Positions 1-6,349 are shown, counted from the stretch's first letter. The stretch is DNA of 6,460 bases from Spirochaetaceae bacterium (GCA_030600745.1 JAUVLL010000198.1:1-6460), one strand, 5' to 3'. Translations and numbers: made by a program. The notes: generated by a model from the sequence alone, not told the origin.

Positions 1-68
1 CACTTTTTCTACTTAAAAAATACTTCTTATCTAATATAAGGCCAATACCTGGCGAAAAAGCTTAGGAT

Positions 69-95
69 GCATATGCGAGCAGTAAACTTGTTTAC
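69..95. repeat. two adjacent short palindromes in the leader
   Basis: GCATATGC at 69-76 is a perfect 8-base palindrome. GTAAAC at 82-87 and GTTTAC at 90-95 are perfect inverted copies separated by TT. As RNA the second could form a short AU-rich stem capped by a CUUG tetraloop. They lie about 80-100 bases before the antitoxin start. They could be an operator for the toxin-antitoxin pair, which usually represses its own promoter, or a small RNA hairpin in the leader. Both elements are short enough to arise by chance, so function is unproven. Confidence 0.3.
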
Positions 96-160
96 GACCA
101 GCACAAAAACAAGCTGAATTTATAGACATCGCAAAAGCCTCTGGGTGTTATTCTGTAATT

Positions 161-165
161 GGAGG
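161..165 (+). promoter_or_regulatory. ribosome binding site of the antitoxin gene
   Basis: GGAGG sits six bases before the ATG at 172. It decides the start: the open frame reaches back to a TTG at 145, but that start has no purine-rich site before it and adds a segment (LFCNWRII) unlike the family. Confidence 0.8.
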
Positions 166-171
166 ATAATT

Positions 172-357
172 ATGGATGCTTTAAAAGAAGCTTCAATTGA
201 ACGTATAAAACAGATGCCTGATGGTATTCCTCTTGAAAATATCATGTATGAGATCAATTTTATTAGTCAGGTACTTGAAGGAATCAAAGATGCTGATGAA
301 GAAAAAGTAATATCAACTGAAGAACTTCTTAAAGAAATTGGATCATGGGGAAAGTAA
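172..357 (+). CDS. small antitoxin-like protein of a RelE/ParE-type toxin-antitoxin pair
   Basis: This 61-residue acidic protein resembles the short antitoxins encoded just before ParE/RelE-superfamily toxins: an N-terminal helix (KEASIERIKQMPDG), a middle stretch containing the typical LENIMYEI pattern, a segment like GIKDADEEKVIS, and the closing EELLKEI helix. By family knowledge such a protein binds and neutralises its toxin and often represses the shared promoter. The start at 172 follows a GGAGG ribosome binding site. The last 13 bases overlap the ATG of a toxin-like reading frame at 345, the overlap expected for such a pair. That toxin is broken, so this gene is probably an orphan: it may be decaying, may guard against a related toxin elsewhere, or may only regulate. 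The family match is from pattern recognition alone and I cannot name the antitoxin class with certainty. Confidence 0.65.
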   Translation: MDALKEASIERIKQMPDGIPLENIMYEINFISQVLEGIKDADEEKVISTEELLKEIGSWGK

Positions 358-428
358 TTTGGACTGAGAAAGCTGTAACCCACCTTCAATATATCCAAAC
401 ACGGATTGCAACAGCACCCTATTCGTGA
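345..428 (+). pseudogene. truncated ParE/RelE-like toxin remnant
   Basis: An ATG at 345, inside the end of the antitoxin gene, opens a frame beginning MGKVIWTEKAVTHLQYI. This matches the usual N-terminus of ParE/RelE-superfamily toxins, where a first strand of the type KVIW is followed by a helix with residues like the EKAVTHLQYI here. Full toxins run to roughly 90-100 residues. This frame ends in TGA at 426-428 after 27 codons, and family resemblance is lost around codon 17. No continuation of the toxin is recognisable in the other frames before the loaP-like gene begins, so most of the toxin seems deleted rather than frameshifted. It should be inactive as a toxin. A chance ORF is the alternative, but the overlap geometry and N-terminus favour a real remnant. 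Its stop lies 13 bases before the next start codon. Confidence 0.6.
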
Positions 429-441
429 TATTTTAATTCAG

Positions 442-984
442 ATGAAATACTACGTACTCCAGGTTATGACAGGGGAAGAGAATAAGTTTATTGGTTTGGC
501 AAAGGAAAATTTTAAAATTAACCTTCCGGCCTTTGATATTAATGATAATCTGTTATGGCCCAGAAGAAAGCTGACAATTAGGAAAAATGGGAAAAATAAA
601 GAAAGTCTGGCATCTATTTTTCCCGGTTACCTTTTTTTTGAAGCTGAAAAGCTTAGTACCGATATTCAGTGGATCCTGCGCCGGACAGCCGGTTTTGTCA
701 GATTTTTAAAAAATAACCGGAATATAGAACCAATTGAAGGCTCTGACAAAGAACTTCTACTACATTTTCTTCATTTTGGTGAGGTTGTTGAGAAATCTAA
801 AGTCTGGTTCGATGAAAACGGGAAAATTAAAGTTTTAAGCGGGCCTATGAAAGGGATGGAAGGTAGAATAATAAAGGTAGACCGAAGGAAAAAGAGGGCA
901 AAAGTTAATTTGTCCCTTTATAAAGAATCATTTGCAATTGATTTCGGATTTGAAACTCTGGGAAAAGTAGAAGAAAATGAGTAA
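442..984 (+). CDS. loaP: LoaP/NusG-family transcription antiterminator
   Basis: This 180-residue protein has the two domains of NusG paralogues. The N-terminal NGN domain (about residues 1-110) begins MKYYVLQVMTGEENKF and contains WPRRK (39-43) and FPGYLFFEAE (60-69), the segments that bind the RNA polymerase clamp. A C-terminal KOW domain (about 125-175) contains KVLSGPMKGMEGRIIKVDRR. The KOW linker and the basic run RRKKRAK (148-154) are typical of LoaP, the specialised NusG paralogue that prevents termination in long polysaccharide or antibiotic operons, rather than of housekeeping NusG. Its position as first gene before sugar-nucleotide enzymes fits that role. The frame extends back to TTG at 406, but ATG 442 gives the family N-terminus; no clear ribosome binding site precedes either, so expression may be weak or coupled to the upstream remnant. 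Its end overlaps the next gene by 8 bases. An RfaH-like label is the alternative. Confidence 0.85.
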   Translation: MKYYVLQVMTGEENKFIGLAKENFKINLPAFDINDNLLWPRRKLTIRKNGKNKESLASIFPGYLFFEAEKLSTDIQWILRRTAGFVRFLKNNRNIEPIEGSDKELLLHFLHFGEVVEKSKVWFDENGKIKVLSGPMKGMEGRIIKVDRRKKRAKVNLSLYKESFAIDFGFETLGKVEENE

Positions 985-2446
985 AACAAACAGAATAATA
1001 ATTATTGGCGCCGGTTTTGCAGGACAGGAAATAGCTGCTGAAATATCCTCTAAAGGAATACTTGGAAAAGTTGTAGCTTTTCTGGATGATAATCCCGAAA
1101 AAATAGGCAATTCGGAACACAATATTCCAATTATAGGCCCGGTCAATAGAGCGAAAGAATTTATCCTGAAAATGCAGATAGATGAAGTATTAATTGCCAT
1201 TCCGGGTGCAGCAGAATCTGATCTCCGAAGAATATATGCAATATTACAGAAAGCAAAACTAAAAAAGATCAGAATACTTCCCAGTATCTCTCAAATTATT
1301 GAGGGAGATGCTCACCTTATTCAAGCACGCGAGATAAAGGCTCAGGATCTACTTGCAAGAAATCCTGTTCATATAGGTCTGATTGAAAGCCTTGAATACC
1401 TGCGGGGAAAGAGAGTCTTAATAACCGGTGCCGGAGGCAGTATTGGGAGTGAACTTGCAAGACAGCTTCTTTCCGGAGGAGCGGACAGGCTTTATCTATT
1501 TGATCATGGTGAAAACAGTGTTTATGAGATAGAAAGAGAGCTTAGAATTCTACAGGAAGGCGGAGTGGGAGAGGCTTCCACCATAATCCCGATTGTCGGA
1601 GAACTCCAGGACAGGGATTTTGTAAAGTTCATTATCCGTCGACTAAAGGCGGATGTAATATTCCATTGTGCTGCCTATAAACATGTTCCTCTGATAGAGG
1701 AAAACCCTGTAGAAGCAGTAAAAAATAATATTTTCGGAACAAAAAATATTGTTGATGCTGCAGTGGAATCAGAAGTCTCCAGGTTTGTTTTTATATCAAC
1801 TGATAAAGCTGTTGCTCCATCAAGTATCTATGGTGCCAGCAAAATGGTAGCAGAAGAACTCGTCCTTAACAATAATTCCAAAACAACAAATTTCATGGTC
1901 GTCCGCTTTGGAAATGTCCTTGGCTCCAGGGGAAGTATCGTCCCTCTTTTTACCCGTCAAATAATGAAGGGAGGGCCATTAACAATTACTCATAAGAGTG
2001 TTAAACGGTTTTTTATGACTATCCCTGAGGCAGCTTCTCTGGTTCTGAAAACAGGGGGAGTCGGATCCGGGGGGGATCTGTATATACTGGAAATGGGTGA
2101 ACCTATTTTAATAAGAAATCTTGCAGAACAGATGATCCGGTTTTATGGTTTTATACCGGAAAAGGAGATTGCCATTAACTACATAGGGCTTAGACCTGGA
2201 GAAAAAATGGATGAACGACTGTGGACAGAAGAGGATACAGTTATCAAAACTATACATCCGGGTATTATTAAGGTTGTTCACAGAACAAGATTAAAAGGTC
2301 AATTGGAAAGCCTGCTTAAGAATCTTCAGGAAGTCTGCTATCTGGAAAAGGATGAAAATCTGTATAGAAATCGTATATACTTAAGAAAGATACTCAAAAA
2401 GTACATCCCAAGCATAAAGATGGTTGAAAATGAACCTGAATACTGA
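977..2446 (+). CDS. soluble CapD/PglF-type nucleotide-sugar 4,6-dehydratase
   Basis: This 489-residue protein belongs to the polysaccharide biosynthesis (CapD/PglF/FlaA1) branch of the extended SDR enzymes. It probably removes water from UDP-GlcNAc or a similar UDP-sugar to give a 4-keto-6-deoxy sugar. An N-terminal Rossmann-like domain has GAGFAGQ (11-17). The catalytic Rossmann domain starts at GAGGSIG (151-157) and carries CAAYKHVPLIEENP (231-244), STDKAV (274-279), the pair Y285 and K289 in YGASK, FGNVLGSRGSIVP (311-323) and LRPGEK (405-410). Large family members usually run to about 600 residues with four N-terminal membrane helices; those are absent, so it should be cytoplasmic. Many large members have methionine where Y285 is; tyrosine resembles the short FlaA1/PseB group. 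The aminotransferase gene overlapping its end would use its product. Substrate and C5 stereochemistry cannot be read from sequence. No strong ribosome binding site is visible, so translation is probably coupled to the 8-base overlap with loaP. Confidence 0.88.
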   Translation: MSKTNRIIIIGAGFAGQEIAAEISSKGILGKVVAFLDDNPEKIGNSEHNIPIIGPVNRAKEFILKMQIDEVLIAIPGAAESDLRRIYAILQKAKLKKIRILPSISQIIEGDAHLIQAREIKAQDLLARNPVHIGLIESLEYLRGKRVLITGAGGSIGSELARQLLSGGADRLYLFDHGENSVYEIERELRILQEGGVGEASTIIPIVGELQDRDFVKFIIRRLKADVIFHCAAYKHVPLIEENPVEAVKNNIFGTKNIVDAAVESEVSRFVFISTDKAVAPSSIYGASKMVAEELVLNNNSKTTNFMVVRFGNVLGSRGSIVPLFTRQIMKGGPLTITHKSVKRFFMTIPEAASLVLKTGGVGSGGDLYILEMGEPILIRNLAEQMIRFYGFIPEKEIAINYIGLRPGEKMDERLWTEEDTVIKTIHPGIIKVVHRTRLKGQLESLLKNLQEVCYLEKDENLYRNRIYLRKILKKYIPSIKMVENEPEY

Positions 2447-3605
2447 TTTTATTCCCTTTGCAAAACCTTCTCTGGGAAAAGAAGAGGAAGAAGCTGTAAT
2501 AAGAGTACTCCGAAGCGGTTGGCTGACAACAGGAGCAGAAGTAAAGAAATTTGAATCGGAGTTTGCTTCCTATACAGGTACAGCAAATGCCCTTGCAGTC
2601 AATTCAGCAACATCAGGTCTTCACCTGGCTCTTGAATCCTTTGGTATTGGTCCTGGAGACAAAATAATTACAAGCTCCTATACTTTTACCTCGACTGCTG
2701 AAGTAATACGCTATCTTGGTGCTGATCCGGTCTTTGCAGACATAAATCCGGAAACATTTAACTTAAGCCCTCTTGAAGTAGAAAAACAGTTGCAGAAAGA
2801 TCCCTCAATTAAAGGAATAATACCTGTTCATATAGGCGGACATCCATGTGATATGGAATCATTCCTTGAACTAAAAGAGAAATACAAAATAATGCTGCTG
2901 GAAGATGCAGCACACTCCTTTCCTGTAAAATTAAACGGGAAATTCCTGGGTTGTATAGGTGATGCCGGCGTTTTTTCTTTTTATGCCACAAAAACCATAA
3001 CCACAGGTGAAGGTGGTATGATAGTTACTAATAACAACGAAGCGGCAAAACGAATGTCGGTAATGCGTCTTCATGGAATAGACAGAGAAGCATGGGACAG
3101 ATATACCTCAGAGAAACCTGCCTGGCAGTACTCCATTGTTGATGCGGGGTTTAAGTACAATATGCCGGATACAGCAGCTTCAATTGGAAGAGAACAGTTA
3201 AAAAAAGCCGCCATGTTTCTTGAGAAAAGAAAAAAAATTGCTGATTTCTATTTTAAGGAATTAGGAGATCTTGATTTCCTTAAGCTTCCTGAACAGCAGG
3301 ATAATCATGCATGGCATCTTTTTATGCCGAGAATAATTGCAGATAAACTAACTGTAGGAAGGGACGAGTTTATAGAAAATCTTATAAATTTGGGGATAGG
3401 GATCTCTGTTCATTATATTCCTCTGCATATAATGCCCTACTATAAGAATAAATACGGTTGCAAACCACAGGATTTCCCTGAAACTTTAAAGGCCTATAAT
3501 GCTGTTTTCAGTCTGCCTATTTACCCTGATTTAACAGAAGAACAGCTGGGAAGAATAGTTTCCTCAGTCAAAAAGACAGGCTTACACTTCAGGAGAAAAA
3601 TCTAA
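2430..3605 (+). CDS. DegT/DnrJ/EryC1/StrS-family PLP-dependent sugar aminotransferase
   Basis: A 391-residue fold-type I PLP enzyme, standard length for the family. It should transfer an amino group, usually from glutamate, to the 4-keto sugar made by the preceding enzyme. Visible landmarks are the entry FIPFAKPSLG (8-17), SGWLTTG (29-35), the cofactor-binding VNSATSGLHLAL (57-68), VHIGGHPCDM (133-142), LLEDAAH (156-162) with the PLP-nitrogen-contacting D159, and SFYATKTITTGEGGM (183-197) with the Schiff-base lysine K188. FHPTK is commoner at that last site. The C-terminal half has the usual HAWHLF and VHYIPLH segments. All key residues are present, so it looks active. ATG 2430 is preferred to TTG 2424; either way it overlaps the dehydratase gene, and its stop shares one base with the next start. 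With its neighbour it resembles the PglF-PglE or PseB-PseC pairs. The exact sugar is unknown. Confidence 0.92.
   Translation: MNLNTDFIPFAKPSLGKEEEEAVIRVLRSGWLTTGAEVKKFESEFASYTGTANALAVNSATSGLHLALESFGIGPGDKIITSSYTFTSTAEVIRYLGADPVFADINPETFNLSPLEVEKQLQKDPSIKGIIPVHIGGHPCDMESFLELKEKYKIMLLEDAAHSFPVKLNGKFLGCIGDAGVFSFYATKTITTGEGGMIVTNNNEAAKRMSVMRLHGIDREAWDRYTSEKPAWQYSIVDAGFKYNMPDTAASIGREQLKKAAMFLEKRKKIADFYFKELGDLDFLKLPEQQDNHAWHLFMPRIIADKLTVGRDEFIENLINLGIGISVHYIPLHIMPYYKNKYGCKPQDFPETLKAYNAVFSLPIYPDLTEEQLGRIVSSVKKTGLHFRRKI
3591..3595 (+). promoter_or_regulatory. ribosome binding site of the hydroxylase-like large subunit
   Basis: AGGAG lies nine bases before the ATG at 3605, inside the end of the aminotransferase gene. 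The stop and start codons overlap as TAATG, so ribosomes can pass straight on. This supports one transcript joining the sugar enzymes to the hydroxylase-like genes. Confidence 0.75.
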
Positions 3606-5659
3606 TGGCAAAAGATCATATATTTCTGGATGATATAACCAGCCGGAAAATGCTCTTTGCAAGCCTTATACGTTCATCAATTCCAAAAGGTTCAATTGCA
3701 TCCATTAAAATACCTATTCTGCCTAAGGGATACTACAGCCTGACAGGAAAAGATATTCCCGGAGATAATAGTGTATCTGTTTTTTCTGAAGAAATGCCTC
3801 TGTTATGCAATGGTTCAGTTCAATATGAAGGAGAACCGATCCTGGTAATCTGTGGTCCCGATGAAGATAAAGTTCTAAAACTGTGCAATAACACTATAGT
3901 TGAATACGACACTGACTATTCACTTCTAACCTTTGACAATTATCATAAATATCAAATATCAGGTACAAAAAAATTTATTAAAGGAAGTGTTGACAGTAAA
4001 TTCAGAAGCTCCAGTCAGACTGTTGAAGGCGAATATAAAACATCAATGCAGATGTTACCTATAGCATACCCTATGGGTTCTATTGCAAGATATAAAAATA
4101 AAATACTGGAAATTACAACGGCATCCCAATGGCCCTTTCATATTCAAAAAACTGTTGCCGGTGTCTGTGCTCTTCCGGTAAAAGTGATTCAGGTTAATAT
4201 TGAACCGTACCACCATACCTACGATGAAAAACTGATACTTCCCTCTATATATTCAGCAATTGTTGCTGTTCTTGCACTTAAATCAGGAAAAGAGGTAAAA
4301 ATTGTTGCCCAGCCCCAGAGAATTCTGCAGTACAGTATAAAACGACCACCAGTACAAATTATCAGAAAATCTGCTCTGAACAATTCCGGAAAAATCATTG
4401 CAGAAGATATAGAAATAAATGTTGATATCGGTGCTTATCCTCTATTTACCGACGAAATTCTAAGTCAGCTTATCCTTGGTGCGGCATCTATATATTCAAT
4501 AACAAACCTAAGGATTAGAGCCAATGCAATTCGTACCTCTTCACCGCCAATGAATATATTTAAAGGCTGCGGAATAGGGATGGGAACATTTTCTGCAGAG
4601 ACTCAAATATCAAGAATTGCTGCTCTTAAACAAATAAACCCTCTTACTCTCCGCCTGGAATACCTTCCTGAAAAAAATCAAAAGCTTCCATCAGGAGGCC
4701 TCCTTAAACAAATTTCACAAAGAGATATTTTAACAAAGGTAGCAGCGGAAGCTGATTTCCACAGAAAATACTCAGCCTATGAAGTTCTAAAAAAAAGACA
4801 AACAGGAAAACTTGAAATACCGGGAAACTTAAGGGGAATAGGACTTGCAATGGGATATGCGGGAAATGGATTCTCAAGGGAAAAAGACAAGAGAGAAGCA
4901 TATTCCATGAAAGTAAAATTGGATCAAAATAATAAACTCTATATTTCCAGCAGCTCCAACGGGTCAGCACCTGGGAATATATGGAAAGAAACTGCCGCGA
5001 AGATCCTTGGACTTGATATCGAATCCATTGAAATAGTCAGGGGAAATACAACTATCCTGCCCAATTCAGGACCATCATTTCTATCGAACGACTTAAGTAT
5101 TATGACAAACCTGGTAGAAAAATGCTGTTATGGTATAAAAAAACACAGATTTAATAAACCACTTCCAATAGAAGAAAAAAGAAGTTTCAAATCTCCCGGA
5201 AAAGATATCTGGAATTCAGAAAAATTGAAAGGGATGCCTTTCAACACCCTCTCATGGGGTGCAGCAGTAGTGGAGATTGAACTGGATCATGTATTTCTCA
5301 GGCCTTTTATCAAAGGTATATGGACTATTTTTGATGTTGGGAGAATACACAATACTAAAGCTGCCAGATCTGCTGCAGAAGCAGAGATATTCGAATCCCT
5401 TGCCTGGGCAGGTGGCAAAACAGATCTGTTTAGTCCGGCAGTTTCCCATACTGAGATAGGGGTTATGGAGAAAACCAGACTGACCAATGTGAATATCGAG
5501 TTTATTACAGATTCAAAAAGAATCAGTGGAGGAATAGCACAGTTGCCGGATACTGTAATTCCATCTGCATTTGTACAGGCTTTATCTCAGGCTACAGGAA
5601 TCTATTTTGATACTCTTCCTGTAACACCGGAAAAAATTTTCCAGCAACTGGAGGGATAA
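3605..5659 (+). CDS. divergent xanthine dehydrogenase-family large subunit with altered molybdopterin site
   Basis: A 684-residue protein with the architecture of molybdenum hydroxylase large subunits (XdhA/CoxL type). Residues 5-105 form the Ald_Xan_dh_C-like domain, with FLDDI, LFASLIRSS, KDIPG, MPLL and VQYEGEPI. From about 140 onward it follows the molybdopterin-binding domain, with VEGEYKT (140-146), TASQWPFHI (172-180), LALKSGKEVKI (223-233), DIGAY (274-278) and DVGR (577-580). The fold is intact, but the cofactor motifs are not. The glycine loop, usually GGGFGGK, reads PYHHTYDEK (201-209). The usual FRGFG reads FKGCG (319-323). The GQG segment reads SAPG (454-457). The catalytic glutamate of GVGE is Q646 in GIAQ. 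Standard hydroxylation of purines or aldehydes is therefore unlikely. It may bind a different ligand, keep a structural role, or act on an unknown substrate. The gene has no frameshift, so it looks maintained. It is joined to its neighbours by TAATG overlaps on both sides. Family assignment is firm; function is unknown. Confidence 0.85.
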   Translation: MAKDHIFLDDITSRKMLFASLIRSSIPKGSIASIKIPILPKGYYSLTGKDIPGDNSVSVFSEEMPLLCNGSVQYEGEPILVICGPDEDKVLKLCNNTIVEYDTDYSLLTFDNYHKYQISGTKKFIKGSVDSKFRSSSQTVEGEYKTSMQMLPIAYPMGSIARYKNKILEITTASQWPFHIQKTVAGVCALPVKVIQVNIEPYHHTYDEKLILPSIYSAIVAVLALKSGKEVKIVAQPQRILQYSIKRPPVQIIRKSALNNSGKIIAEDIEINVDIGAYPLFTDEILSQLILGAASIYSITNLRIRANAIRTSSPPMNIFKGCGIGMGTFSAETQISRIAALKQINPLTLRLEYLPEKNQKLPSGGLLKQISQRDILTKVAAEADFHRKYSAYEVLKKRQTGKLEIPGNLRGIGLAMGYAGNGFSREKDKREAYSMKVKLDQNNKLYISSSSNGSAPGNIWKETAAKILGLDIESIEIVRGNTTILPNSGPSFLSNDLSIMTNLVEKCCYGIKKHRFNKPLPIEEKRSFKSPGKDIWNSEKLKGMPFNTLSWGAAVVEIELDHVFLRPFIKGIWTIFDVGRIHNTKAARSAAEAEIFESLAWAGGKTDLFSPAVSHTEIGVMEKTRLTNVNIEFITDSKRISGGIAQLPDTVIPSAFVQALSQATGIYFDTLPVTPEKIFQQLEG
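5650..5655 (+). promoter_or_regulatory. ribosome binding site of the [2Fe-2S] subunit
   Basis: GGAGGG lies only three bases before the ATG at 5659, within the last codons of the large subunit. The spacing is tight, but the one-base TAATG overlap favours translational coupling. Confidence 0.65.
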
Positions 5660-6144
5660 TGAAGATTAATTTTAAACTTAACGGAAAAAATGTAGAATTT
5701 GATTCTGCTCCGGGAACCAGGCTGGTTGATCTTCTTAAAACATCCGCAAAAATCATGAGTCTACGAACAAGCTGCTACAGGGGGATTTGCAGAGGCTGCG
5801 CTTTATTCTTCAATGGAGATCTTGTATCTTCCTGTCTTATCCCTGCATTTCAGGCAAGAGATGCTGAAATAATAACTTTTGAAGGTTTGAGCAAATTCGA
5901 CGAAATAAACGATATAATCAAAGGATTCGAAGATACAGGATATCACCCATGTGAATTCTGCCGCCCGGGTAAAATAATGACTATACATTCAATCCTGGAA
6001 AATTATGTTGAACCGGATGAACATCAAATTCTGGAGGCATTTGAGGGAATAAACTGTTCATGCACTGACAAATCTACACTGATAAAAAGTGTAAAAGCAG
6101 GAGCATACTATAGGAGGAGAAGAAGGCGTGCAAGAAGTATATAG
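5659..6144 (+). CDS. [2Fe-2S] iron-sulfur subunit, XdhC/CoxS-like
   Basis: A 161-residue small subunit of the molybdenum hydroxylase family, which passes electrons between the active site and the FAD subunit. The N-terminal plant-ferredoxin-like domain (1-75) starts KINFKLNGKNVEFD and holds C39, C44, C47 and C59, the standard spacing for one [2Fe-2S] cluster. The C-terminal helical domain (about 76-148) has C98, C101, C133 and C135 in HPCEFCRPG and INCSCT, the ligands of the second cluster. All eight cysteines are kept. The family normally has Gln just before the first cysteine of the second motif, where it contacts the molybdopterin; here it is Pro97. This matches the loss of molybdopterin motifs in the large subunit. 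The C-terminus ends in an unusual arginine run (152-157), encoded by the same bases as the next gene's ribosome binding site. Its last 17 bases overlap the next gene. Confidence 0.9.
   Translation: MKINFKLNGKNVEFDSAPGTRLVDLLKTSAKIMSLRTSCYRGICRGCALFFNGDLVSSCLIPAFQARDAEIITFEGLSKFDEINDIIKGFEDTGYHPCEFCRPGKIMTIHSILENYVEPDEHQILEAFEGINCSCTDKSTLIKSVKAGAYYRRRRRRARSI
6112..6117 (+). promoter_or_regulatory. ribosome binding site of the FAD subunit, inside the [2Fe-2S] gene
   Basis: AGGAGG ends ten bases before GTG 6128; a second purine-rich run, AGAAGG at 6121-6126, is too close to act alone. It supports the GTG start: no ATG occurs before the AGGTG motif, and the N-terminus from GTG fits the family. 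In the frame of the upstream gene these bases contribute to the arginine run. Confidence 0.7.
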
Positions 6145-6349
6145 TCATATTTTTTACCCTTCAACCCTTAATGAACTGTTAACTATAAAAAACCAGAATC
6201 CTGAGGCTGTAATATGGGCAGGCGGTACAGGCCTGATGGGAAAGCAGGAAATGAAGAGACCTACCCTTCCTGCCAGCATAATACAGATTTCACGAATTTC
6301 TGAGCTAACAAAAATCAGACGTACAGAACGCTTCCTGGAAATAGGTGGA
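6128..6349 (+). CDS. FAD-binding subunit, XdhB/CoxM-like, 5' part only
   Basis: The first 74 codons of a molybdenum hydroxylase FAD subunit, which normally takes electrons from the [2Fe-2S] subunit and hands them to NAD or another acceptor. Typical features are a Tyr-Pro-x-Thr-Leu opening (here FYPSTLNELL, 9-18), the FAD-phosphate motif AGGTGLM (31-37; the family usually has Asp in place of the second Thr-Gly glycine), a segment IIQISRISEL (51-60) and the start of LEIGG (70-74). Family members run to about 270-290 residues. Resemblance stops exactly at LEIGG: the next residues in frame (WDRGRSPVRAV) do not fit the expected continuation, although the frame stays open to the window end. The break coincides with an abrupt rise in G+C, so I end the gene here as truncated by a join, not by a mutation. 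GTG start, overlapping the previous gene by 17 bases, with AGGAGG upstream. Confidence 0.8.

Larger units (their letters stand above)
1..171. other. non-coding leader upstream of the antitoxin gene
   Basis: I see no convincing gene here. The longest open stretches are short tails, for example one ending in a stop at 63-65 and one ending at 167-169, and neither is recognisable. The stretch could contain the end of an upstream gene cut off by the window edge, but nothing supports a family call. It holds two small palindromes, described separately, and ends in a good ribosome binding site. I could not find a convincing paired -35/-10 promoter. If the operon downstream is controlled by the LoaP-type factor it encodes, this leader or the sequence just before the window is where promoter and recruitment element would be expected; that is inference. 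Confidence 0.5.

Noticed and set aside
86..169. Possible C-terminal remnant of an upstream gene, ending in AKASGCYSVIGG
   Set aside because: Only 27 codons between stops with no recognisable family; well within chance.
145..171. Upstream TTG start extending the antitoxin by nine residues
   Set aside because: There is no ribosome binding site before 145, and the added residues do not fit the family; ATG 172 has GGAGG at proper spacing.
406..441. TTG start at 406 for the loaP-like gene
   Set aside because: It adds 12 residues before the family's MKYYV-type N-terminus, and it lies within the toxin remnant.
905..1200. Two minus-strand reading frames across the loaP/dehydratase overlap
   Set aside because: They lie opposite two well-supported genes, show no recognisable domain and have no ribosome binding site.
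4704..4970. 88-codon minus-strand reading frame inside the large subunit
   Set aside because: A hydrophobic, Leu/Phe-rich shadow of an AT-rich gene; its apparent membrane segments come from reading the antisense strand.
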